Shown: in pieces, positions 1-5,857 of the stretch | Position numbering within the stretch: position 1 is the stretch's first letter | Layout of the letters: the number at the start of each line of letters is the position of its first letter | Origin: Clostridia bacterium | GTDB taxonomy: Bacteria > Bacillota > Clostridia > Oscillospirales > CAG-272 | NCBI GenBank assembly: GCA_017960705.1 | Contig: JAGCYR010000208.1 | Location: 1-6,538 of the forward strand | Length of the DNA stretch: 6,538 nt | Reading direction: 5' to 3' | The notes under the pieces: model-generated | What the model was told of the DNA's origin: nothing | Databases searched by the model: none | The model's input: only the letters and a program-made list of their open reading frames with translations | Program-made: the position numbers and the translations under genes

Positions 1-215
1 CCCTCCTCGACCGAGGTGAAGACCCCGAACTCGTTCTGCCCGACGACGGTCTCGCCGAAGCGGTCGGAGGTCTCGACGTTAAAGAGCCAGTCGCGGACGC
101 CCCCCTGCTTGGTGAGGTTGTCCGACTCGTGCTCGATGATCATTTTGATCGGCGTTTCCAGCCGTCCGATCTGGGCGTTCACCAGCCCCGAGGATTTTGC
201 GTATACGATCGACAT
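1..215 (-). CDS. Probable major capsid protein, N-terminal part (cut by window edge)
   Basis: Seventy-one complete codons are visible, starting at an ATG at 215-213 that is preceded by a GAAAGGAAG ribosome binding site; the rest lies beyond the left edge. The protein begins MSIVYAKSSGLVNAQIGRL and continues with TPIKMIIEHESDNLTKQGG, RDWLFNVETSDRFGET and NEFGVFT. This mix of a short hydrophobic start, a helical stretch and a 'phenotype' of N-terminal arm residues resembles capsid proteins of Clostridia phages as I recall them. The stronger argument is position: it follows terminase, portal, a scaffold-like protein and a decoration-like protein, where the major capsid gene normally sits. Inferred role: forming the icosahedral shell. 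No diagnostic fold residues can be seen in so short a piece, so another head protein remains possible. It starts 27 bases after the stop of the gene before it. Confidence 0.6.
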   Translation of the reverse strand, partial: MSIVYAKSSGLVNAQIGRLETPIKMIIEHESDNLTKQGGVRDWLFNVETSDRFGETVVGQNEFGVFTSVEE

Positions 216-242
216 TCGTTTGCTTCCTTTCTGTCAGTTATT

Positions 243-656
243 TCAGGCGAGCGGGAAGGTCACGAGGACCTTGTCGCCCGTGAGAGCCGCCCCCGCGGGG
301 TCGAACAGGATCGCGCCGCGCACCGAGCTTGCGACCGCGGTCGCGGAGACGCCCGAGGCGGTGATCTTGTATTCCCCGCCGACCTTCATCGAGCCGATCG
401 CGGCGGTGAGCGGCGCTTCGAACACCATACCGGGGAGCAGATCGGTCACGAGAATCGAGGTCGCCCCCGACGCTGCGGCGCGCTCGACGATATGGGTGGC
501 GAGGGCGGTGGTGGAGGCGGTCAGGGGGGTCACGACCCCCGCCGCGATGTTGACCGGGGTACCGGCGCTGATCGCCGCCGAGAGAGCGGTGACCGCGACC
601 GTGCGGGACTCGGCTTCGTTCCCCCGTCCCGAGAGGATCTTTACGAGGTTATACAT
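243..656 (-). CDS. Small head protein, putative capsid decoration protein
   Basis: This 137-residue protein starts at ATG 656-654, with AAAGGA upstream. It is rich in Ala, Val, Thr and Gly, has almost no Cys or aromatic residues, and shows alternating hydrophobic/polar stretches typical of a small beta-rich structural protein (for example SRTVAVTALSAAISAGTPVN near residues 17-36, and VVTPLTASTTALATHIV, GMVFEAPLTAAIGSMKVGGEY and DKVLVTFPLA further on). There is no signal peptide or membrane segment. It sits directly before the probable capsid gene, 27 bases apart, in the place where many phages of Gram-positive hosts encode a decoration or head-fibre protein that binds the outside of the shell. 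The function is inferred from size, composition and position only; no catalytic motif is present. A small head-tail or minor structural protein is the main alternative. Confidence 0.5.
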   Translation of the reverse strand: MYNLVKILSGRGNEAESRTVAVTALSAAISAGTPVNIAAGVVTPLTASTTALATHIVERAAASGATSILVTDLLPGMVFEAPLTAAIGSMKVGGEYKITASGVSATAVASSVRGAILFDPAGAALTGDKVLVTFPLA

Positions 657-681
657 GCTGTGTTCGTCCTTTCTTTTTCGG

Positions 682-1197
682 TTATCTGGTTTCGTTCACG
701 CGGCGGTAGAGCGAGGCGATCTCGCGGTCGGGAAGCCCCGGAAAGAGCCGTCTCGCCGCCTCGATCTCCCCGACCGTCATCCCGACCCCGCCGGAGGCGG
801 CGCGTCCGGGGACCGACGCGTGCAGGTGCGCCCTTCCTCCTCTGTCGGGGGAGGGTTTTTCGGGATTCGCGCCCCGAACGGCGTAATACGCCTCCTCGAC
901 CGAGAGCCCCATTTCGCGAAGCTCCGCGAATCGGATCGCCCCCGGCATCTCTCCGAGATGATGATACGCCGCGGTTTCGGGGTCGAGCAGCCGGAGCCGC
1001 GCGAGGTCCTCCTCCGCCTGCCGGCGGAAGGTTTCGTCCGGCGCGGGATCGGGCGCGGGGTCGTCGGGCTCGTCCGCCTCGTCGGGCGGAGCGGGCTCTT
1101 CAACGTCCGCCCGGATCTCCGGTTCCGTTCCGGGTCCCTCTTCGGGTTCCGTTTCGGGCGCCGTTTCGGGTTCCGTCTTGATTTCGGTTTCGTCCAT
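682..1197 (-). CDS. Acidic scaffold-like protein
   Basis: This 171-residue protein starts at ATG 1197-1195, with an AGAAAGGAAA ribosome binding site. Residues 1-54 are a low-complexity acidic segment made of Glu, Pro, Thr and Asp with near-repeats (TEPETAPETEPEE, then PAPDPAPDE). Residues 55-110 are predicted helical and charged (RRQAEEDLARLRLLDPE, FAELREMGLSVEEAYYAVRG). A Gly/Ala-rich linker leads to a conserved-looking C-terminal helix pair, MTVGEIEAARRLFPGLPDREIASLYRRV, quoted here in outline as MTVGEIEAARRLFPG and DREIASLYRRV. Proteins between portal and capsid with an acidic N-terminus and a short basic C-terminal helix are typical of phage scaffolding proteins, which fill the prohead and leave before or during packaging. 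That assignment is inferred. It is short for a scaffold, and no cleavage protease is encoded beside it. The gene begins 23 bases after the 44-codon gene. Confidence 0.45.
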   Translation of the reverse strand: MDETEIKTEPETAPETEPEEGPGTEPEIRADVEEPAPPDEADEPDDPAPDPAPDETFRRQAEEDLARLRLLDPETAAYHHLGEMPGAIRFAELREMGLSVEEAYYAVRGANPEKPSPDRGGRAHLHASVPGRAASGGVGMTVGEIEAARRLFPGLPDREIASLYRRVNETR

Positions 1198-1220
1198 GTT
1201 CTTTTTTCCTTTCTTTCGTC

Positions 1221-1355
1221 TTATCCTCTGCCGTCGCCCGCGGGACGGTTGACGTTCGACGCCGGCTTTTCGACGTCGGCGTGCGGCGCCTCGATCCGTC
1301 CGCCGCGGTTGGTGGCGTAGGGATTGGGCTTGGTTTCCGTTCTTCTGTCCTTCAT
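1221..1355 (-). CDS. Small 44-residue protein of unknown function in the head module
   Basis: A 44-codon frame begins at ATG 1355-1353 and ends with TAA at 1223-1221. Its ribosome binding site, GGGGAGGTGATC at about 1358-1369, is among the strongest in the window and lies at good spacing (8 bases after the GAGG core), in the short gap after the preceding stop. The product begins MKDRRTETKPNPYATNRGGR and ends NRPAGDGRG. It is basic at the start, rich in Asn, Arg, Gly and Pro, and has no hydrophobic core or membrane segment, so it is probably disordered and acts by binding a partner. The frame fills the space between the 245-residue protein and the scaffold-like protein with only short gaps, which supports it being real. 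I recall short basic proteins with an 'NRGG+I.AP' core in similar phage positions, but cannot assign a function. Confidence 0.7.
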   Translation of the reverse strand: MKDRRTETKPNPYATNRGGRIEAPHADVEKPASNVNRPAGDGRG

Positions 1356-1376
1356 GCGATCACCTCCCCTCGTCTT

Positions 1377-2114
1377 TCATTTCCGCTCCCAGTCGCCGCT
1401 GACCGAGGTCCTGCCGCCTGCGGGCGGTTGTTCGATCGTTTCCCGCAGTTTCCCCGCGTCCTCCTCCGGGATCCCGAAAGCGCGGGCGAGCAGTTCCGCT
1501 TCCGCGCCCGAAAGTCCGGCGGACAGCGAGACCGCGAGCACCCCCGCGATCCCCTGCCGGAGCCGGCGGGTCCCGTATTTCCCGAGCGACGGAGCGACCC
1601 GCGAGACCAGCCGCGCCCGATCGTCGGTAAGACCCGCGGAGAGCGCGTCGACGTAGGCGTCCGAGATATCCGTCACGCGGGTCGACGCGAGGGTGGACAG
1701 CGTTTTCTTCATCAGCTTGTCCTGGGCGGTTTCCCAATCCTTGAGATAGGTGAGATAGCCCTTCCCCGTATCAGTCGCGGCGTTTTTCTCCGCGATCCCG
1801 GCGGCGGCTTTTCGGTACTGCTCCTCGTTCTTTTCACGCAGATAGTCGGCGTAGCCCGAACGGTCGAGCCCACGGTCGGAGATCGCCTCCGCCGCGGCGC
1901 CGTAGTCGGGCGAGCTTTTCGCGCGTCTGGTGCTTGCGGTCCGGAGTTCGGTCCCGCCGTCCTGCGGGGCGCTCCGTTCCAGCCATTCGGCGTAGGTCAG
2001 ACTGCGGTTTTTTCCCTCAAGGCGCTTCGAGAGCGCGTCAGAGGTCGCCTTTTTCCCCGAAGAGCCGAACAGGGTCGAGATCAGCGACGCGTTCGTTTTG
2101 ATCCTCATTCTCAC
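1377..2114 (-). CDS. Helical phage protein of unknown function with internal repeats
   Basis: This 245-residue protein uses a GTG start at 2114-2112, chosen because AGGAGG at 2121-2126 lies exactly 6 bases upstream; the in-frame ATG two codons later would be 12 bases away. It overlaps the end of the portal gene by 77 bases in another frame. The protein is rich in Ala, Arg, Leu, Lys and Ser and is predicted mostly helical, with no signal peptide or membrane segment. Two repeat families are visible. A Tyr-x-x-(Trp/Tyr/Ala)-Leu motif recurs at residues 41-45 (YAEWL), 88-92 (YADYL), 120-124 (YLTYL) and 154-158 (YVDAL). A longer motif recurs at 157-174 (ALSAGLTDDRARLVSRVA) and 196-213 (SLSAGLSGAEAELLARAF). 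Its place between portal and scaffold suggests a head-assembly or internal head role, but I do not recognise a family with known function. Confidence 0.85.
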   Translation of the reverse strand: MRMRIKTNASLISTLFGSSGKKATSDALSKRLEGKNRSLTYAEWLERSAPQDGGTELRTASTRRAKSSPDYGAAAEAISDRGLDRSGYADYLREKNEEQYRKAAAGIAEKNAATDTGKGYLTYLKDWETAQDKLMKKTLSTLASTRVTDISDAYVDALSAGLTDDRARLVSRVAPSLGKYGTRRLRQGIAGVLAVSLSAGLSGAEAELLARAFGIPEEDAGKLRETIEQPPAGGRTSVSGDWERK

Positions 2115-3798
2115 GATCCACCTCCTTCCCTTTTCCGAGTCCGCGGAAGTATTCCACCTGATCCCGCGCGAACGGGTAGTGCGCCCTCTCCTGCTGCTGC
2201 CAGTATCGGAGCAGAGTAGCGGGATCGCTCGGATCTCCGAGAGTCCCCGCCTTCAGATTGGCGAGGTTGCGTTCCCAGAGCGATTCGCGCCCGATCTGCG
2301 CCCCCTGCCCGAGATCGGCGGAGAAGAGGAAACGGTCGTCGACCGAATAGACCCCCGTTTCGGGGTCGAAGCGGTAGAAGTCGTAGCGGTTGAAGCTGAC
2401 GTTCTGCTCCCTGCCCCACGCGTCGAGATAGCAGAGGTCGCGGATCTCGTCGGCGTAGGAAAGGTAATAGAGGAAGATCAGCCGATCCAGCTTCGCGTAG
2501 GCGGCGTTCTTCATCCGGCGCTTGGATTCCAGCCGTCCCGCCGTCTGGGAGACCTGGAGCTGCCTTGCGACCCCGGAGATATTGCCGACGTTGGTATCCA
2601 TCCCCTGATAGGTGTCCGAGATGCCGACGATGCGCTTCGCCTGATCGTAGAGCCGCTCGGCTTCGAGAACGTCCCGCGAGATATCGGGGGTGGTGTCCAC
2701 CTTCCCGTACTGCGCGGCGCTTTCGCCCGGGCGGAGGCGGATCACCTGCCCGAACACGCTGTTGTTGACCGAGATCTGCGCGTCCTCCGGGACGATCGGA
2801 GTGACCGACCCGCGCATCAGCTTCTGGAGGATGCGCGACTCGACCTTATTGATCGCCTGCTGCTGCGGACGGATAAAGGTGCAGTCCGACTGCCCGAGCA
2901 GCCGTCTGTCGGCGGCTGTGTTGCGCCGCACCACGATCGGGAATTCGTCGATCTCGTAGTACGGGAGTTCCGTCGGGACCCGACCGACCGAGCCGTCGTT
3001 CCGCAGGTACGCGGTGACTTGGGGGATCGCGCCGCCCCCCGACAGGGGAACGGGTTTGTTCGGGCGTTCCGCGTCGGCGTGCCGGTCACCGATCCGCCGC
3101 TTGAAGTAGCCGACGGCGTCCTCCAGCACCGCGTCGCCCGAAAAGACGAAGCGGCAGACAGAGCCGTCCTCGCCGCGGTAGTAGCAGACCACGACGGTCA
3201 CGGTCTCCCCGATCCCGTCGGACTCCCCCTCCCTGCCCGCGTCGGCGGCGACCTCGGGTTTTACCCCGTAGCGGCGGCAGAGCTCCTCGCGCGTCGTATC
3301 GAAGCGGAAGAAGCAGTATTCCATATCCTCGATCCGGCAGAGCTCGGGCTGCGGGAAGAAATCGCGGGGCGAGATGCAGTCGATCCGCACCCCTCCGCGC
3401 CCCGTTCCGTTCTCGTCCCATTCGACCAGCCACACGCTCCCGCCGTAAACGTAGGTGTAGCGTTCGTCGAGATCGTTCATTTCCTCGAACGGGAGCTCGT
3501 CGCGCACCGAAACGCAGAGCCGCTCGATCGCGTGGGCGAGCCGTTCGCGCTCCTCGCTGTATTCCGCAGCCGTCACTTTGGGCTGCGGGATATCCGACGA
3601 GACCTGGCTTTCGACGATCTCGTAGGTGATGTTCCGAACGGCTGTGGCGCGTTCGGTCGAGCCGTCGATCCGATCGTCGCCGCGGTACTGCCGTTCGTTT
3701 CGTTCGAGTTCCTCACCGATCCCCGCGTGCCGCTCCTTCGCCTCCTCGTAGAGCGAGGAGAAAAAGGAGAGCCGGGAGACCCCTTCCTCGATTTTCAA
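2038..3798 (-). CDS. Phage portal protein
   Basis: The portal is the dodecameric ring at one prohead vertex through which terminase pumps DNA and to which the tail later attaches. With the TTG start at 3798-3796 it has 586 residues, normal for the family. The start is chosen because AAAGGAG (3807-3813) lies 8 bases upstream. A longer frame opening at GTG 3864 has no good ribosome binding site and would run into the terminase gene. Recognisable parts are a charged N-terminal helix (RNERQYRGDDR-like), NITYEIVESQVSSDIPQPKV near residues 56-75, the acidic/aromatic block VYGGSVWLVEWDENG, SPRDFFPQPE, and, from about residue 418, QTAGRLESKRRMKNAAY, a helix common in portals of Gram-positive phages. 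Its C-terminus ends in a charged tail that overlaps the next gene by 77 bases. It begins 28 bases after the large terminase stop. Confidence 0.93.
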   Translation of the reverse strand: MKIEEGVSRLSFFSSLYEEAKERHAGIGEELERNERQYRGDDRIDGSTERATAVRNITYEIVESQVSSDIPQPKVTAAEYSEERERLAHAIERLCVSVRDELPFEEMNDLDERYTYVYGGSVWLVEWDENGTGRGGVRIDCISPRDFFPQPELCRIEDMEYCFFRFDTTREELCRRYGVKPEVAADAGREGESDGIGETVTVVVCYYRGEDGSVCRFVFSGDAVLEDAVGYFKRRIGDRHADAERPNKPVPLSGGGAIPQVTAYLRNDGSVGRVPTELPYYEIDEFPIVVRRNTAADRRLLGQSDCTFIRPQQQAINKVESRILQKLMRGSVTPIVPEDAQISVNNSVFGQVIRLRPGESAAQYGKVDTTPDISRDVLEAERLYDQAKRIVGISDTYQGMDTNVGNISGVARQLQVSQTAGRLESKRRMKNAAYAKLDRLIFLYYLSYADEIRDLCYLDAWGREQNVSFNRYDFYRFDPETGVYSVDDRFLFSADLGQGAQIGRESLWERNLANLKAGTLGDPSDPATLLRYWQQQERAHYPFARDQVEYFRGLGKGKEVDRENEDQNERVADLDPVRLFGEKGDL

Positions 3799-3806
3799 TC
3801 TGTTCT

Positions 3807-3813
3807 CTCCTTT
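3807..3813 (-). promoter_or_regulatory. Ribosome binding site that fixes the portal TTG start
   Basis: AAAGGAG on the minus strand lies 8 bases before TTG 3798-3796, in the gap after the large terminase stop. No comparable site precedes the upstream GTG at 3864, so this site decides the start. Confidence 0.8.
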
Positions 3814-3826
3814 GTCGTTTGATTCG

Positions 3827-5203
3827 TTATCCGGGTCTGCCGTACCGGCGGAGCAGGTATTCACGTCCCGCGCGGTCGGCGTTTTCGTAGTCCTCCCACC
3901 GATCGGGCGTCCAGTCGTTCGCCGCCGCGATCTCCTTTGCCGGAGCGGGGTTCGCGTAGTAGATCGCGAATCCCCGGAGGGCGTCGGGGGCGTGGGTGAG
4001 CTTATGCGGCTCGCTCCTGAGGTCCCCGGGACGCGCGTGATCGCATTCGATCTCGGACAGACACCGGATCAGTTCGGTGCAGCCCCGGAAGATCCGGAGC
4101 CGGGGAGGACGGTCCCCCTCCTGCTTCAGCAGTTCCTTGACCGCGAGCCAGCCGGTCTCCCGATCGTTTTCGGTCTTGGTCAGCCGGACCCCGTACTCGG
4201 CGAAGAGCAGGGCGCGGGAGCGCCCCGACTCCTGGCTCCGGGCGAAGAGATCCGGGGGCGCGAGAGTGGCGTACACTCCCTCTCCCTCCCTCTCCGCCGA
4301 GAGGATGGCGCGGGCGGCGTCCGAGATGATCAGATCGGAGCGGCAGACCTCCCGGTAGATCCAGACGTTGCCGTCGGGATCGAGTGCCGCCCAGAGACAG
4401 GCGAGCCGGTCAAGCCCGTAATCGAGCGTCCGGTATTTCCGCCAATGCGCCGGGATCGGGAAGCCGTCCACGACGTGAAGATCATAGCGGAACTCCCGGA
4501 AGAACCTTCCCTCGAGAAGGTTCCAATCCCCGTAGAGCAGCGCCCGCCTCTGCTCCTCCGGCAGAGCGAGAAGGCGCTCGCGGTACTCGGGATCGGCGCG
4601 TACGAGAAAGGGGTTGTCGTCGATCTTCGCGGGCAGGAAGATCCGGCTGCCGCCGTCCTCCCCGCGAAAGGGCGCGTCGGGGGGCGAGGGGTCGATGAAA
4701 CGCTCCTTCACCCAAGCGTGACCGATCCCGCCCGGATTGGTGCTTGCCTTGATCTGCTTCGGGTAGCCGTTGACCCCCCGCAGACGGGAGAGCATATAGA
4801 CGTACTGGAACTCGGTGAAGTGGGTCAGCTCGTCGAAGCGGATGACGTCGTACTCCGCCGATTGGTACTGGAAGACGTCGGATTCGGTCGCCGAGTAGCC
4901 GAAGTCGATCAGCGACCCGTTCTTGAATCTCCCGGTATGGGTGCTCCCGTTGTAGGTGTAGACCGACCGGGGAAAAACCGTCCCGGCGACGCGGATCAGC
5001 GACTTTTCGAGTTCGGGGTAGGTACGCCGGAGGATCAGCTGTTTCGACTTCGGATAGCGCAGAGCGTAGAGCAGCGCGTCGATCAGCTGACCGAAGGATT
5101 TGCCCCCGCCCGCCGCCCCGCCGAACAGTACCTCGCGTTCGGGAGCGTCGATGAACGCCCGCTGTCTCGGGGTGACGCGCAGGGCAAGACGTTCAGCCGG
5201 CAT
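3827..5203 (-). CDS. terL: Terminase large subunit (packaging ATPase and nuclease)
   Basis: This 458-residue protein is the packaging motor, which cuts phage concatemers and drives DNA into the prohead by ATP hydrolysis. The N-terminal ATPase domain has a Walker A motif GGAAGGGKS (residues 28-36), a Walker B motif DVIRFDE (119-125, with Glu125 as the likely catalytic base) and a coupling motif STNPGG (154-159). A conserved YGDWNLLEGRFF stretch (224-235) leads into the C-terminal RNase H-like nuclease domain. The likely metal-binding acids there are Asp261 (TLDYG), Asp318 (PPDLF) and Asp407 (THAPDALRGF). All expected motifs are intact, so it should be active. The ATG at 5203-5201 overlaps the small terminase stop by 11 bases, suggesting translational coupling; only a G-rich GGGGGAAG precedes it. 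It ends in a charged tail, RAGREYLLRRYGRPG. Confidence 0.97.
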   Translation of the reverse strand: MPAERLALRVTPRQRAFIDAPEREVLFGGAAGGGKSFGQLIDALLYALRYPKSKQLILRRTYPELEKSLIRVAGTVFPRSVYTYNGSTHTGRFKNGSLIDFGYSATESDVFQYQSAEYDVIRFDELTHFTEFQYVYMLSRLRGVNGYPKQIKASTNPGGIGHAWVKERFIDPSPPDAPFRGEDGGSRIFLPAKIDDNPFLVRADPEYRERLLALPEEQRRALLYGDWNLLEGRFFREFRYDLHVVDGFPIPAHWRKYRTLDYGLDRLACLWAALDPDGNVWIYREVCRSDLIISDAARAILSAEREGEGVYATLAPPDLFARSQESGRSRALLFAEYGVRLTKTENDRETGWLAVKELLKQEGDRPPRLRIFRGCTELIRCLSEIECDHARPGDLRSEPHKLTHAPDALRGFAIYYANPAPAKEIAAANDWTPDRWEDYENADRAGREYLLRRYGRPG

Positions 5204-5585
5204 CCCCCGGACTTCCCCCGTCCAGCACCTCGATCACGACCGACAGCTCGTCGGGTCGGTCCTCCCCGTCTTCGCTCCCCGTGCCGTAGAACGGAAGGAG
5301 GAACTTGACGAGCGAGGCGTCGTAGCGTTTTAAGAGCCCCTGCCGGATCAGGTGGTCGGAGAGGATCGCGCGGCACTCGGCAAGAGCGCGGGCGAAGATC
5401 GGATCGCGGGTCTTCCATTCCCCGACCGTCGCGACGTCCACCCCGAGCAGTTCCGCGGCGCCCGAAAAGGTGGGCAGTTCTCCCCCGGCGGCGCACGCAC
5501 GGAAATAACGGATCATTTTCTCCCCCGCTTCGGGGGGAGGCACGCCGTCCTCCCGGTTCTCTTTCGCTTGGTCCTCGTCGGTCAT
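5193..5585 (-). CDS. terS: Terminase small subunit
   Basis: This 130-residue protein starts at ATG 5585-5583, with AGGAGG 9 bases upstream. Small terminases bind the phage packaging site and hand the DNA to the large subunit. Residues 1-20 are acidic and probably disordered. Residues 24-34 form a short helix (MIRYFRACAAG). Residues 38-60 fit a helix-turn-helix (PTFSGAAELLGVDVATVGEW), and 61-97 form a helical part for oligomer assembly (DPIFARALAECRAIL, then SLVKFLLPFYG). The C-terminus is acidic (ELSVVIEVLDGG), as expected for the part that contacts the large subunit. Family assignment rests on this order and on overlapping a clear large terminase; small terminases diverge quickly. A second in-frame ATG (Met24) follows a G-rich stretch and could give a shorter product without the acidic head. 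Confidence 0.82.
   Translation of the reverse strand: MTDEDQAKENREDGVPPPEAGEKMIRYFRACAAGGELPTFSGAAELLGVDVATVGEWKTRDPIFARALAECRAILSDHLIRQGLLKRYDASLVKFLLPFYGTGSEDGEDRPDELSVVIEVLDGGSPGDAG
5520..5539 (-). repeat. GC-only hairpin inside the start of the small terminase gene
   Basis: Arms CTCCCCC (5520-5526) and GGGGGAG (5533-5539) pair perfectly over 7 bp around a 6-base loop. The hairpin encodes part of the Pro-Pro-Pro-Glu-Ala-Gly-Glu stretch, about 46 bases after the start codon and 3 bases before the Met24 codon. No T tract follows, so it is not a terminator. It may be a by-product of Pro and Gly codons, or may affect ribosome access to Met24. Confidence 0.5.
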
Positions 5586-5688
5586 CCCGTTCCGCCTCCT
5601 TCCCTGTTTTCGGATCGCCCCGCCGACTACCCGGTCTCAAAGAAACCAAAGCGGTCTGTACCTGCCGTGTCCTGCGGCGGCGATCAAT

Positions 5689-5702
5689 GCGTCAGGCGTC
5701 AC
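5689..5702. repeat. Tandem 7-bp direct repeat in the leader
   Basis: GCGTCAG (5689-5695) is followed at once by GCGTCAC (5696-5702); six of seven bases agree. The second copy shares its GTCAC end with the inverted repeat at 5698-5723. It may belong to the same protein-binding cluster or to a packaging site. Short repeats of this size can arise by chance. Confidence 0.4.
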
Positions 5703-5723
5703 GCTTTTCACCTGTTGCGTGAC
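5698..5723. repeat. Inverted repeat GTCACGC-N12-GCGTGAC across the start of transcription
   Basis: Perfect 7-bp arms at 5698-5704 and 5717-5723 are separated by 12 bases. The arms straddle the predicted transcription start at about 5718, so a protein bound here would block or redirect polymerase. It overlaps the 21-bp site at 5705-5725; the two may be alternative descriptions of one operator. Confidence 0.45.
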
Positions 5724-5725
5724 TA
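5705..5725. promoter_or_regulatory. Operator-like site 2, overlapping the promoter -10 and start
   Basis: On the minus strand this site has GTCAC, 7 bases, then GTGAAAA. It matches site 1 (5828-5848) at 15 of 21 positions when aligned by hand, including all of GTCAC and GTGA and the final AA. It begins with the last base of the TATAAT element and runs over the predicted start of transcription, a classic position for a repressor. The binding protein is not in the window; identity as an operator is inferred. Confidence 0.42.
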
Positions 5726-5733
5726 TTATAACA
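5725..5733 (-). promoter_or_regulatory. Extended -10 promoter for the packaging operon
   Basis: The minus strand reads TGTTATAAT: a perfect TATAAT (5730-5725) with the TG of an extended -10 element one base upstream. No good TTGACA-like -35 lies 16-18 bases upstream (the bases there are CCTTTG or similar), which fits a promoter relying on the extended -10 or on an activator. The predicted transcription start is about 5718. It is the best promoter in the window and faces the terminase, portal and capsid genes. Confidence 0.68.
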
Positions 5734-5827
5734 CGGATCGAAAAGACAAAGGGCTCCCGTTTTTCCAAACATTTGGTCAAAAAGTCTATCATTTCTGTTG
5801 ATCTTGCGCATCTTCCTTTGTCGAACA

Positions 5828-5848
5828 TTGTCACTTGATAGGTGACAA
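5828..5848. promoter_or_regulatory. Operator-like site 1, perfect inverted repeat
   Basis: TTGTCAC (5828-5834) and GTGACAA (5842-5848) form perfect 7-bp arms around 7 bases (TTGATAG). The centre-to-centre distance to site 2 is about 123 bp. The spacing of arms suits a dimeric helix-turn-helix regulator. As RNA it would be only a weak hairpin and has no T tract, so a DNA-binding site is the better reading. It lies about 95 bases upstream of the -10 element, where an activator or a looping repressor could act. Confidence 0.45.
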
Positions 5849-5857
5849 ACGAAGAAT

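Larger units (their letters stand above)
5586..5857. other. Intergenic control region between tepA terminator and terminase operon
   Basis: These 272 bases have no convincing gene and are visibly richer in A and T than their surroundings. They hold the extended -10 promoter at 5725-5733, two related inverted repeats (5705-5725 and 5828-5848), a 12-bp palindrome CCAAACATTTGG (5765-5776), a tandem heptamer GCGTCAG/GCGTCAC (5689-5702) and a CGGTCT direct repeat 20 bases apart (5632 and 5652). The leader from the predicted transcription start to the small terminase ATG would be about 130 bases. Packaging sites (cos or pac) commonly lie beside the small terminase gene, so one could be here, but no sequence proves it. 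If the neighbouring protease is a host gene, the attachment site may also fall in this stretch. Confidence 0.6.

Noticed and set aside
16..1320. Long plus-strand open frame of 434 codons opposite the capsid-side genes
   Set aside because: It is rich in Arg, Pro and Gly without recognisable domains, has no ribosome binding site, and lies antisense to several compact genes with good starts. GC-rich codon use on the other strand explains it.
2098..3822. Plus-strand open frame of 574 codons opposite the portal gene
   Set aside because: It mirrors the portal gene almost exactly, with Val/Asp/Arg-rich antisense composition and no motifs, while the portal on the minus strand is clear.
3812..5308. 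Plus-strand open frame of 498 codons opposite the large terminase
   Set aside because: The minus strand carries intact Walker and nuclease motifs; the antisense frame shows none and is a codon-bias shadow.
5765..5776. Palindrome CCAAACATTTGG as a third operator
   Set aside because: It does not share the GTCAC/GTGAC core of the other two sites, and a palindrome with 5-bp arms can occur by chance; mentioned only as part of the control region.
5692..5811. Minus-strand frame of 39 codons starting at ATG in the control region
   Set aside because: A GGAAG sits too close to the ATG, and the promoter and operator-like site fall inside the frame; more likely non-coding.
5637..5834. Minus-strand frame of 65 codons in the control region, beginning at a GTG
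   Set aside because: The extended -10 promoter lies inside it, there is no convincing ribosome binding site, and the sequence resembles no family I recognise.
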